Assembly: GCA_963691655.1 (NCBI GenBank)
Contig: OY829326.1
Location: forward strand, 19,394,878 to 19,458,877
Source of the DNA: Toxonevra muliebris
Taxonomy: Eukaryota; Arthropoda; Insecta; Diptera; Pallopteridae
DNA: 64,000 bases
Direction of reading: 5' to 3'
The notes under the pieces were generated by a model. That model was not told the origin of the DNA, ran no database searches, and saw only the letters and a program-made list of their open reading frames with translations. Shown here piece after piece: positions 50,740-61,285 of this stretch. The stretch's first letter is position 1, and each line of letters begins with the position of its first letter. The position numbers were made by a program, and so were the translations under genes.

Positions 50740-53700
50740 TTATGAGCTTTTACGCTGACGCATTTCTAGCAATTCCTTGTATTGTTCTATCGAACCATCT
50801 TCATGCTTCGAAGTGTATACATTTGCTGCTTTCTCAGCCTGTTCTGCTTCCGCTTTTTCATCTGCCAAATCTTTTTTTGTATGCTTTGATTTTCTGATTT
50901 TGTCACGTACACGTTTACTCAAACGCGATGCAGCTAGAACTTTGCTTACTTTGGAACTCTTTACATAACGTGAATGCCATGACTGTAAAGAAAGATAAGA
51001 AGTCAAAATAATATTGATATATTGGTAATATAAAATAGACAACAAACCTCTGAAGTTTTTGCATCCTGTTCATTTTCGCTTGAATCGAGTGAAATAATGT
51101 CAGCATCGTCTTTCTCCTTTTCTTCATTTACTTCTTCTGCAGCGGTTGCAGTAAAAGACGGTTTAGTATTTGAATGACCTCCTAAATGCTCAATCATTTC
51201 CGATTCTAAATCACCACCTTCAAGGGAGATAACATCATCATTCTGATCGTCATATTCTTCAAGAATATTGCTACTATTTGAGTTTTCGGCTTTTATGGCA
51301 CTCACAGGCAATTTTACATTGCTGGTTTCAACTTTTTCATTAATCTCTTCTTGTACCTTTTTTTCGGTTTCTTCATCTACAACAGATTTCTGGTTTCGTT
51401 TTTCACTGCTTTCTTCAGCTTCACTTTCGCTGGAGGTGGATTCAAAGCTGTCATCGTCTTGTTGGTTCGCTCCCAATTGCAATGGTTTATCTTGGTTTTC
51501 TTCCTCAGTTTTCTGATTTGCTCTGACCCCTCCAGTTTTTTCTGATTGTATAATAACGTCTTCTGCTTGGGCACTTGTAGTTTCATCATTTTTAACATTT
51601 GAATTTGCTTCAACATTGTGAATAGTAGTGTCTATGGCAGGCATCTCCACATCACTTTCTCTAATTTCACCTTCTTCTGGTTCTGTTATTTTACGTTTTT
51701 TTGTATTAGCACTTTCTGATGCATTTTTTTTAATATCTATTTCCTTCTTTATATCAGCCACATTTTTTGTCACATTTTTAGGCGCATGCGCTCCATCTTC
51801 AGCATCGGAACTATCACTGATTAGCAATGTTATCGGTTCGGCTACTATTGGTATAACGTCGGGAGACTGTGAGCGCTCCTTTTTCATATCTTTGGATGTT
51901 TGCGGCTCAGTACTTGTAATTTTACTTTCTTCTTCCGCCCTTTTTTCACTTTCATTCTTCTGTTCTTGATTCATGGTGGAGCTTCTATAGTTACGTTTCA
52001 GTTTAATTTTTTTGGTAGGCCGTTTCTCTGTTTCTTTGTCCGAGGGCGCAGGGCTTGTAGCTTCATTCGAGCCACTATTTGATTTAATTTGTTTAGCAGC
52101 TGAAGACGAAACATTGGAAGAAGAAGCGTGAGATTTAACCGCCGATCGCTGTTCTTTTCCGCTGGTTTTGTGTTTGTGGGTGTGTTTACGTTCTTTTTTA
52201 CTGTTATTCGCTTCAACTTTATTTGCTTTTTGTTCTTCATCTGAATCTACTTCGATCTTCGTTACCGGTTCAAGCGCTAACTGCGAACGTATAGCGCGTG
52301 CTCTCGCTTGCAATTCTAGTAATTCCAAAACACTAATTTGCCCATCATCTGAAAAGGAATTTTTGAAAGAAAAAAATAAAAGTACGTTTACTTTTGTGAG
52401 TAACTGTAACTGGAAGGCAAATTTAAAAAAACATAATCCCAGGAATATTAAATCAAAATGTACTTTTCAGAACAAAACATTATTTAAAATTGTGATTGTT
52501 GACTTACTTTCATTTTTTCCGTTCGAATTTTTTGTATCCTTCCTGGCCCCATTTCCGGGTACAGAGTTTCCAGATTTTTTTTTAGCTGAAAGTACAAAAG
52601 CATTAAAAATTCTAAATTTAAAAATTCATCATGGATGAAAATACAGAGCAAGATCAAGCAATAGAGGGTCGTAAATTTAAGGTGCTCATAAATGGCAATA
52701 ATGAACTGCACCAGCAACTGGAAGAGTTCAAAAAGGCATGCGATGCACACGAGAAACACAAACGAAAGCGCTGTCATCGACGCTACTACAATTTGGGATT
52801 AATGGCAAAGCTGATTAACGAAACAACAGACGATGAAATGCGCCGCTTGCTCAAGAATGGCGCGCGCACCTTCCTCGTCGACATTGTCACAAACAAACCG
52901 AATGAATTTGAACAGATTATAATACGTATAAAGAATGCAATCGCCGAGTTTCAATTGGAGGAACCTACGGTGCGCGTTATCACTGGACTGGCACTAGAGG
53001 TGCATGGCGATTGCTGTCGCGTCGGACGTATGCGAAATAATTGTTCAGTGCTATTGGGACGTGGCGATATCATAACACTCACTGCCGATGACGGCTACAA
53101 GTATTCTTGCTACAAGGAAATTGCATATGTGATAAATTTAAAGTATTATTTGAAAGCGCTAAAATTGAATGATTTTATTGTAATCGGAAGAGAAGTGCGC
53201 GGCAGAATTGCGAAGCGCTTAAGAGATAACGTGGCGGTGCTGATCGAGGATGCAGGGCTATTACACTCTTATGATTACATTGAACTGCCCAATCAATGCT
53301 ACTCCATTAAAGCAGAAAGTTTCTGCGATCTATTCGTGGATGATCTGGATTTAGCGGTTCGCACAAAAGCCAATTACATTGTTGCGCCGAAAATACGTTG
53401 CAAACCATTCTTGAAAATGCTACGCGCTAGTCTGAGCGATGGTTTTGACTTCAAACTCATTGGTACCATTGATTTGGAATTTATTAGCTCTAAAATGTTA
53501 GATCTCATGGGTATCATTAAAATGCTTGACTACTTATGGATACCGGATATGTTCAGTTCTAGCACTGCAATTCAGAACTATATATTACAGGATGTCGTTC
53601 CCATTTCGAAGTGCCTGAAGAAACCGATTATTGGCTCGATACCATTGGAACGTTGCAGCGACTTTAAGTGCTTCGAGAATCATGAATTCCTTTGGAAAAT

Positions 53701-55090
53701 CGATACGATTTTCATTGAAAAGTCGCCATGGTGCAATAAATACCCACTGATCGTTAAGAAATTGTTGCCTATACGCGATTTCCGCATGGGCGTGGTCGAA
53801 AATTGCATGACACTCAAGAACATACTCACTTCATATCATTCAATTGTGAATTTCATTATACGCACAATCAGCTCCATCGAATGCCAAGCAATTATTATGC
53901 ATAGCAAGTGCGAGACTGCCGTGGCGGCATTGGGACGCGTTGAAATTTATTGCCCTGTTTTGATGGTACTACCAATTGATAACGAGGAAGAGGAATCATG
54001 TAAAATTAAACTATGTAGATCGTTGAATTTACGACGAAATCTGCGTGCTGTCGTATACACAAAGGAAATGAATGAATGTGATTATAAACCGATCGATTAT
54101 GGCATCGAATATGGTAGAAGAAGCGGTATGCTTGAGACGGGTGATTTCGTTATCACACTGGAGGTGTGCAAAGAGGATGAGGATGAAGTGCAGTATGGTG
54201 TGGATGACGATGTGGTCATATTGCGTGCATTCTATTTGCCACCGATTAAATTTGCTGATAAATTTAAATACGCTTAAAATCGTATGTTTATAAATTGTAT
54301 AAAAAAGATGAAATTTTAAATGAGGTCTTGAAAAATTATAAAACAAGTTATAGGTACAGTTTTGTATAAAAATGTGATGTTGTTTTGGAGTGTTGACTTC
54401 TATTTTGTGATGTAAAATAAACAAGAAATATAAAAATTAGTGGTTTTGAGTTTCAAGCCGAGGAAGATTCGAAGATATTTCAGAATACTATAAGTTAATT
54501 TTATTATTATTAACAAACAGTTTTTATCTTAAGGTCCAACAATCAAAAATTGAATGCAAAAACTAATCTCACCTGCACCTGCAACGCCACTTTCAATTTC
54601 GCTATCGGATGATATTTCTTCCAAGGATATATGCTCTGACAAAAAATCATGGTCATAATTCAGTCTAAAAATTACTTAAATTTTACACACCTTCCTGTCG
54701 CTCCACATCAGAATCATTATCTGATTCCGTATCTGTTGGACATTTGGTTGCATTAATGATGGAAAGCAGACGCTTTGTGGAAATGCACAGAAGCTCATTG
54801 AGGCAAAGTTCTTCAATTTCTTCCATGCTTTTATGCTGCAAATCAAATGTTTTAAAACTGAAAGTGTTTCACATTATTGGATTAGTTCACACCTTAAGGA
54901 ATTCTGGTGACAGATTGGTAATTGTTTTCGGTTTTAATGAACCAAATATTTGCTTCACCAGTTCCAAACGATCATCGATGTAGTGCGACATCGGATGCAA
55001 TGAGCGATCCTCCTCACTTTTTTCTTTTTTGATTTTTATTGGTTTTGGAATTTTATCAGATTTACTGCTTTTTTTCTTAGATTTATTCAT
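50740..55090 (-). CDS. CAAP1: CAAP1-like protein (caspase activity and apoptosis inhibitor 1 family), six exons
   Basis: Join on the minus strand: 55090-54893, 54835-54691, 54635-54573, 52585-52508, 52348-51048, 50982-50740. All junctions are GT-AG, the phases agree, and the product is 675 residues. Residues 32-99 (HPMSHYIDDRLELVKQIFG..., then KSMEEIEELCLNELL) match the conserved core of human CAAP1, and LELLELQARARAIRS (169-183) matches its LELLELEMRARAIKAL end. In human the protein stops there. Here about 410 residues of Glu/Lys/Ser-rich, probably disordered sequence follow in exon 5, then a basic 80-residue last exon (596-675) with a KR/KK-rich stretch that could be a nuclear localisation signal. 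Human CAAP1 is reported to restrain caspase activation; the fly role is not inferable here. AATAAA occurs on the minus strand at 50684-50679. Intron 3 (54572-52586) contains a complete gene on the opposite strand. The family call is firm, the exact function is not. Confidence 0.85.
52631..54277 (+). CDS. Pyruvate-kinase-like protein, catalytically degenerate, nested in the CAAP1-like gene
   Basis: Intronless frame of 548 codons, TAA stop, AATAAA at 54416-54421. The pyruvate kinase fold can be followed throughout: N-terminal barrel start (about 57-125, ending ITGLALEVHG like the kinase VALDTKGPEIRTG), B-domain-like segment (about 137-215), second half of the barrel (about 233-350), and a clear C-terminal domain (IIMHSKCETAVAALGRVEIYCPVLMVL region at 421-447, like the kinase LTKSGRSAHQVARYRPRAPIIAVT segment; LETGDFVITL at 501). 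Catalytic signatures are lost: the KIEN segment reads GTIDLE (278-283, catalytic Lys replaced by Thr), ARGDLG reads WIPDMF (303-308), and the T(Q)MLESM loop reads SIPLERC (336-342). Glycolytic activity is therefore unlikely. Drosophila has several divergent, testis-biased Pyk paralogs (CG11249, CG12229, CG7362, CG2964, CG7069); this is probably related to one of them. It lies entirely within intron 3 of the minus-strand host gene. Confidence 0.85.
   Translation: MDENTEQDQAIEGRKFKVLINGNNELHQQLEEFKKACDAHEKHKRKRCHRRYYNLGLMAKLINETTDDEMRRLLKNGARTFLVDIVTNKPNEFEQIIIRIKNAIAEFQLEEPTVRVITGLALEVHGDCCRVGRMRNNCSVLLGRGDIITLTADDGYKYSCYKEIAYVINLKYYLKALKLNDFIVIGREVRGRIAKRLRDNVAVLIEDAGLLHSYDYIELPNQCYSIKAESFCDLFVDDLDLAVRTKANYIVAPKIRCKPFLKMLRASLSDGFDFKLIGTIDLEFISSKMLDLMGIIKMLDYLWIPDMFSSSTAIQNYILQDVVPISKCLKKPIIGSIPLERCSDFKCFENHEFLWKIDTIFIEKSPWCNKYPLIVKKLLPIRDFRMGVVENCMTLKNILTSYHSIVNFIIRTISSIECQAIIMHSKCETAVAALGRVEIYCPVLMVLPIDNEEEESCKIKLCRSLNLRRNLRAVVYTKEMNECDYKPIDYGIEYGRRSGMLETGDFVITLEVCKEDEDEVQYGVDDDVVILRAFYLPPIKFADKFKYA
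54416..54421 (+). terminator. Polyadenylation signal AATAAA of the pyruvate-kinase-like gene
   Basis: Canonical hexamer 139 bases after the stop codon and 151 bases before exon 3 of the host gene on the other strand, so the nested transcript can end inside the host intron. Confidence 0.55.
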
Positions 55091-55154
55091 TTTACAAAAC
55101 ACCTTAATTAAATTGAACAACTACTAAAAACAAAAGAATACACAAGCCAAAGAG

Positions 55155-55228
55155 AACAGCTGATTTGGGCTTCAAAAAGGTTTGTTCGTTTTTCTCCAAG
55201 AATTATTTGACAACCCAGCAGCGTTGCC
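55155..55228. promoter_or_regulatory. Probable core promoter region of the CAAP1-like gene
   Basis: Upstream of the ATG at 55090 lie AACAGCTGAT (55155-55164), an exact match to the Drosophila core-promoter E-box motif AWCAGCTGWT, and GCGTTGCC (55221-55228; GGCAACGC on the gene strand), resembling the GGCARCG-type fly promoter motif. Both are typical of broadly expressed, TATA-less promoters. The transcription start is not determined. Confidence 0.4.
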
Positions 55229-56425
55229 AAGACATTTAAGAATATGTGAAGCGTATTCGCAGTTTTTGAAGCACAAATTAAGGCTTGGTTATAGAAATGT
55301 AACGTAGTATCTCGTAATGTTGACTACGGTCACATATCGATTCTGTTAACCCAAAACACATAATTTTCAACTTTGAATGCCTAAAAAGCGTAGAACGTGC
55401 AATGGCGTGCAATGGCGTTTGGGTTTTACATAACATATGCGTGTTAGTGTTTATTGTAACACTTGTTGTGTAATGAGTAACTTTTGCATAATCAAAAGAA
55501 AATATTGTGTTGTTAAGAAATAATTATTTTTGGTAATATCATTATTTCAGTTACGAAAAGTTCTCCAATATTTGTTACAAGCACTTCAACTATTAAAGTT
55601 ACCAATATAGCAAGAAACATCAAAATGGTTGTCCATTGTAAAAATATTTAAAGTGATTGAACTTAAGAGGGCGCAAGCATGAACTTCATGGGCATGATGA
55701 TTGTGCTCACAAGAATGCAACCATGCCGGATTTTTTGTAATCAAACAGAAACGTTGCTATTGAATTTTTAACACTTTCATGCCACTTTTCCTTGTCCTTG
55801 AGAAGGTGGGTTCTTTTCTCCACATAAATACAAAATAAATGATAATTATAAGATTTAATTATGTGCCTAAAATTAAAAAAAAAACCTGCAACGTTTAAAA
55901 AGAATACAATAAGCTTGTTGAAAAAGTGGGTTAAACTGAAGTGTTCGTTCTTTGTTTTTTGTTGCCTATTCAACCAATAAAAAGTAATGTGGAAAATAAA
56001 ATTGGAACAATATGACCGTGGAGCATTCATGATTGCGTCGATTTTTATTTCTGAATTTGCCCATTGAGGAATGCACATTGTGAGTGTGTACGAATTAACA
56101 TAATTTATTACTTCGGCGATCACTCTAGAAAGAACACTTTTTTTTATCGTTTATTCAAAAATATATATGTACAAACTAAAAGAGAGATAGATATACATGT
56201 ACATTCATTTAATTTACAAACTAGGAAAGGAGACAGATATATATATAAATACAATATTTAAGAATATTGGGTGGTTAACTATTTATATATATATATATAC
56301 ATTTATATATTTATATATGTATATGTTGCTACAATATTGAAAGTAGACACTTTAGAAAATATTTTGAACCATTATACCTTAAACACAATTGCGTCGGACG
56401 ACAGAAAATTAACCGTAAGATAGTG

Positions 56426-56866
56426 AACAGCTGATCCATTGCCGTTGCGAAATCCCTTCGAGTAAACACATTTGTGACGGACGACGGTAATCAGTTGCCA
56501 TTTTGATTTTGCAAGAAAATTACTTTGAAGTGAAATCTTCTGTTCACAGTTTGAGTACGTGTAAGTAAATTGTTAAATTTCTGTAATTCTGTGCCATTCC
56601 ATGCGATCCAGTACGTTTTTATTTTGTGTTTAAGGTATTACGCATACATATGCGCCTATCTCAGCGCTGGTCTCTTGAATGCCCTCGATGATGTGGAACG
56701 TGCCAGCATTTTTTGGATCTCTCCTGTAGCTGCGTTATTCATATATACGTACCAAACGTTCTATTTTTTCCTCTTTTTCTATTCCAAAATTTTTCGAAAT
56801 GTACTATTTATTCATTCAGGAAATGCAACCATATAAACTTGTGGCAATGTCATTTTACAGCTGATG
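56426..56866 (+). promoter_or_regulatory. Promoter-type E-box motifs upstream of the IER3IP1 gene
   Basis: AACAGCTGAT at 56426-56435 matches the fly core-promoter E-box AWCAGCTGWT, and TACAGCTGAT at 56857-56866 differs by one base and lies 90 bases before the ATG. The nearer copy is the better candidate for the core promoter. No TATA box stands out. Confidence 0.35.
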
Positions 56867-56955
56867 TTGACGTTTTAATATATCGTCATCGTTTGCAAAG
56901 TTTAATTTTTACAAATTCGCTTAAAAATCTTGTAATTTTTTAATTAATTTTCAAA

Positions 56956-57333
56956 ATGTTTACACTGTGGACACTTGTAGAAGCATCTTTACTGTGTTTA
57001 AATGCAGTTTGTGTGCTCCATGAAGAACGTTTTCTAGCAAAATGTGAGTTGAAATTCTTGTTTTACAATTTCCGTCGCAGAACCTCTAAAAAGCTAATGA
57101 TTTATGTTTACAGTTGGCTGGGGAAGTCAAGCAAATGCACAAGATAACTTTGGACAACCCACTGCTAAAGCACAAGTTTTAAATTTAGTTCGTTCGATAC
57201 GTACTGTTGCGAAAAGTAAGTAAACTTCAACTGACAACAACTTTTTTCTTTATTAACTTTGCAACTTATATTTCCAGTTCCACTCATCTTTCTTAATATT
57301 ATTGCAATTATATTTAAGTTATTACTTGGATAA
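56956..57333 (+). CDS. IER3IP1: IER3IP1/Yos1 family ER-Golgi membrane protein, three exons
   Basis: Join 56956-57043, 57114-57215, 57278-57333, giving 81 residues (the human protein has 82). ATG context is TCAAAATG, and introns of 70 and 62 bases have GTGAGT and GTAAGT donors. The product starts MFTLWTLVEASLLCLNAVCV, continues with HEERFLAKFGWG, has NLVRSIRTVAKIPLI in the second half and ends with a hydrophobic helix finishing LLLG; all are hallmarks of the family. Two membrane segments (about 3-20 and 62-80) flank a short polar loop. Yeast Yos1 works in ER-to-Golgi vesicle transport and human IER3IP1 is an ER protein. The Drosophila counterpart should be CG32069. An AATAAA at 57349-57354 lies only 15 bases after the stop, so the 3' UTR may be very short or end further on. 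The gene is divergent from the CAAP1-like gene and convergent with the transporter gene. Confidence 0.92.
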
Positions 57334-57354
57334 ACGTAAAAAAAAAATAATAAA

Positions 57355-58774
57355 CTTTTTCTTTTGTCTTTTATATATTTTTGTAATTAAAATGTGTTTT
57401 ATTCTAATACTTAGAAGTCTCTACACTGTCGCATTAAGTATTAGGGCATGCCAAAATGCTCTTAACGCATAAAATGTGTAAGTGATCTCCATTATTAATC
57501 TGAAAATCCCCGCAAAAGTACGTCACGTACGTGAACGGTGCGGTATCTATACAACACAAAATCTGATGAATTTACTAATATATGAATTGTTTATAGTTTT
57601 TAGCACATAATTCATTAATGATTATGAATTCATCATTATTTTTTAAAGAAAAAACGTTGCCCGTGACAAAATGTCGTTTTAAAATAAAAAATTACTCGAA
57701 ATCCCAAAAAAGTAAAATCTTTCATCTTTGTCACACAAAAATCGTAAAACAAATTCACGTTTCTCTTACTGTTACTATAAAAACAAAGTGTTTTGTTACA
57801 ATAATACATTTTATTCAATTAATAAAATAACTTTTATACACCTTCGATAGTACTACACTTAAATAGTGTAACTAAATAAGATTTTTTCGGCATGCCATAT
57901 TTGAGAAAGGGGTATATATTACCTCTAGCTAAAATTTTGGGTAATTTTAGATAATAAGAAGAAATTCGTAGCCATTTGCGAGTTATACGATTAAAATTGA
58001 GCAGGGAAATATTCAAAAAATCACAATAGAACTGACAAATACTTGAGACCATAACTTGGACAAACTCAGCTAAGGATCTACCATATATTGGTACTTTCAA
58101 AATGTACAGAGAACACACAAATGAGAGGTTGAGCGTTGCACTGTGTTATAATTTTTTCACAATTATGACAATAATTTTGTAGTTCACACAAACACAAATT
58201 ATTATCTCTGTCTCCCATTAATGCAAAGCAATTTTTTTAAATTTATTTAGTTTTTATATTAAATTAGGAGAAAAGAAAACAATACAACAACGAGTTATAA
58301 GCTATAATATGATTTTATAATTATCTTAAACGAAAATTGCAAATAAATAAGTTGTTTATATGCATTAAATAATAAAGTAATAATATCTCTATTATTTAAA
58401 ATGAAAAAAATGGCAATACTTTTGCTTATAATTTAACAATAATAAAAATAACAATGTTTACTTAAATTTGTAAATTGAATGGCTATGCTTATACAAACTA
58501 AATGAGTGTATATTAAATAAAATGCCTTATTTTAATATATTCGATTCGATAATTATTAATTTTGGGCAAACATTTACGATTATGTTATTTCTCTGTTGTA
58601 ATAAATAAAATATCTGTTTTTTTTTTAATATCACAAAACTAAAAAAATATTGTATATACTATTTTAACATTTACGCCCATATGTATCTATTATTGAATGT
58701 TTAAAATCCTTTTGCTAGTTTATTTACTTAATATAATATATAATAACGGTTAGATATTTAATACTTCTTCATAT
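57355..58774. other. Intergenic space between two convergent genes
   Basis: A+T-rich DNA between the IER3IP1 and SLC36 transporter 3' ends. A 94-codon minus-strand frame at 57834-58118 shows no recognisable domain. Confidence 0.65.
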
Positions 58775-58780
58775 TTTATT
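58775..58780 (-). terminator. Polyadenylation signal AATAAA of the SLC36 transporter gene
   Basis: Canonical hexamer on the minus strand 87 bases past the stop codon. Confidence 0.5.
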
Positions 58781-58867
58781 CGAAAGCTGGAATGTGTCTG
58801 TGTATACAAAAAAAAAAAAAAATTTTTTTTTCTTTGCTGGTGTCTCTAAAATAGACTATAAAATAGT

Positions 58868-61227
58868 TCAGTGTTTCGACCCAAAGGTAGCAATGATCTC
58901 AGACAGTGAAGTTGTTGTGCCAATGACTAAGCCGAGAATACCAACAATAATTAAAATAAAATTACTGAAAAGTAACCAGACTTTGGCAATTCCTTTCTTG
59001 TGATACCAATGTGTGCAAATTTGAATTAAAGCAGGAAATGCTAGACCCAAAGCTGACAAGCAAAGAGCACCAAAGAGTGAGATAAACAACTCCAAATTGG
59101 GGATGGCAACAGCAAGTAAAACTGGAAATAAGTTAAATAAATTATTAGTATAAGTAAGAGTTATATAAATTTTATGCTAATATGCTTACATGTTACTAAA
59201 ACCAGTCCAGTGCGCACAGCATATTCCCAGAGGATCTTCTTACGTTGTGGTCCCATCTTTCGCGCAACATAATCATTCCATGTAATATCAATAGCCACAT
59301 AGCAAGCTAGGCCATGTGTTATGAAAATGGCAAATGCTAGCATGCCTTTGACACATTGAGCCAAGCTTGAATGAAATTTGATAAGTTAAGAATCTCATTT
59401 TTCTACGTTGTAAAACTTACATATCCTTAGCAGGTAAATTTAATGTAATCGAACCTTCTACTTCACTGCCATAATTCAAATAACCAAAAAGGCCCATTCC
59501 AACGTATAGAAAAACAATGAGTATCATTGAAACATTCAAAACCCCACAATTGCCGCCAAATTTCTTTGGTGTTTTCATTTCATTTTCCAGCGGCAGAATA
59601 ACACCAATCGCTTCCAATGCAAAGAGTACCGTTCCAAAGAATAAGGGAAAACCTTGCGCAGTACCGAATGGAACTTTTTCATCAGTTGTAATTGGTTCAC
59701 GGAATATATAATAGCATATTATGCCAAATGATACCAGTGTGATTGCATTGGCCATGGTGGAGAAGGGTGCCAGATACTTTAAATTACGCACCTAGAATAC
59801 ATATATTAATAAAAAATTAATATTAACAGTTTCCTTTTTGTTTTAAGTTTCATAAAACTTACCCAATTTATAAGGATTAATGGCAACAATATAATCACCA
59901 TACATAGACGTACATCTACCGGTTCATCCAAATAATAATCAGCTATAGATTTAATATTTGATGATACGAATACCACGTAAACGCAACAAGTTCCAAGTTG
60001 ATATATTAGTAAAAATGTATTTACCACATGTCCAATATAGGGTGCAAATGTTTTGAAGAATGCCGGTCCTTCGCCCATAGCTGTTTCAGCAACGCCAGTA
60101 TAAGTCATGCTGGGAACCTGAAAAAGAGATTTGAAGCTGTTATTGATACTTCCCACACTAATTATAATTTTAGGTGATATTTATATTATTAATCCAGAAA
60201 TGCACAACGACCTATATGTAGTACACTCGAGAATGTTTTGTTTTTGGTTAAATATATACTCATTTGATTAAAATCAAATATTTCTAAAGTGCAGCATATA
60301 TGACAATGCGCATATATGTGTTAAATCCATTTATGTTACAAATTAAAGACGATAGTAATCTTAATAGAAAATATATTTTAGATTAGGATTGGACAATTTG
60401 TTGAGTCCTCATAACATCCACAGTATTTTGGTTTTTCCTCTTATCATAGAAAGGCTTCTTATAACTGAGAGTATATTAAAGGGAATTCATTATATTTTTT
60501 ATTAAAGTCGAAGACAAGACAAAAATAATTAGAAATCATTCGAAAATTTAACCAAAATTCGAAACTATTCTACAAGATAAAAGTTGAGGGAGTTACTTAA
60601 GAGCCATGTTAATAAATTGATAGCAAGAAATTTTTTGAAAGAAAACATCTTGAACTTTTCTTTAATTTACATATGAACGACTTTTCAATGAAGTTTCTAG
60701 AAAAGCATGGATAGTGTTCTCTTCCCTTCCTGAAGGCGGTTTTAACATGAAAATCAGGTTCGGTTCATACATTCATTAGTTACATCCACTTCCAACAATT
60801 CTTACCTTCTTGCGACGGCATAATTCATATTCAGCTTTAATCAATTGATGTATACAATATGTGCAAATAAAACCAATTATAATTGTGCCCAATAAACCCG
60901 TAATATAGCCAGCATTTTTGAAGGCATTTGGCATAGCCAAAATACCAGTACCGAGTGAACCTTTCAGCAAATGAAAAAGTGTTTCGGAATTGCTAAAAAA
61001 GAGAGATAATATTATCGCGTTTAATAGGAAATTATATAAGAATTCAAAATTTGTTTTTAGACATACGTTGTTGGATGCGTCACTTCACGATGCTCATATG
61101 GATTGTAGTCGTTCACATCTTTCGACTTGATACCACCCTTCTCCGTTAATTCAATGGAATATTTTGTTTGCTTTTCAACGATGCCATCGCTAACGAATGC
61201 CTGATTATGGTGTCCATTTTTACTCAT
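58868..61227 (-). CDS. Proton-coupled amino acid transporter, SLC36 family (pathetic/CG7888-like), six exons
   Basis: Join on the minus strand: 61227-61067, 60992-60806, 60117-59863, 59791-59421, 59365-59190, 59121-58868; phases agree and the product is 467 residues, normal for SLC36. A polar cytosolic N-terminus (about 1-58) precedes HLLKGSLGTGILAMPNAF (61-78), the family's first membrane helix (human PAT1 has HLLKGNIGTGLLGLP). Further landmarks are YQLGTCCVYVVFVSSNIK in exon 3, FGTVLFALEAIGVILPLEN and GYLNYGSEVEGSITLNLP in exon 4, and PQRKKILWEYAVRT in exon 5; about 11 helices are expected. SLC36 proteins move small amino acids with protons across plasma or lysosomal membranes, and in flies some members feed TOR growth signalling; the substrate here is unknown. 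An acceptor (TTTTAG) at 61286 implies an upstream 5' UTR exon. Minus-strand AATAAA is at 58780-58775. Linkage to the IER3IP1 gene suggests the CG7888/CG32081/CG32079 group. Confidence 0.92.
60118..60805 (-). other. Largest intron of the SLC36 transporter gene
   Basis: 688 bases between coding exons 2 and 3, A+T rich. I see no alternative coding exon, repeat or RNA gene inside. Confidence 0.8.
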
Positions 61228-61285
61228 TATAAAAATATAAATTCTTTGTGTAAGTTAAATTTTTGTTGAATCTTTTTTGGGTTTG

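Noticed and set aside
55707..56123. 138-codon minus-strand frame between the CAAP1-like and IER3IP1 genes, considered as a transposase remnant
   Set aside because: No transposase signature, catalytic triad or inverted termini could be found.
57834..58118. 94-codon minus-strand frame in the intergenic space downstream of IER3IP1
   Set aside because: Ile/Leu/Tyr-rich as expected from A+T-rich DNA; no domain or transcript signals.
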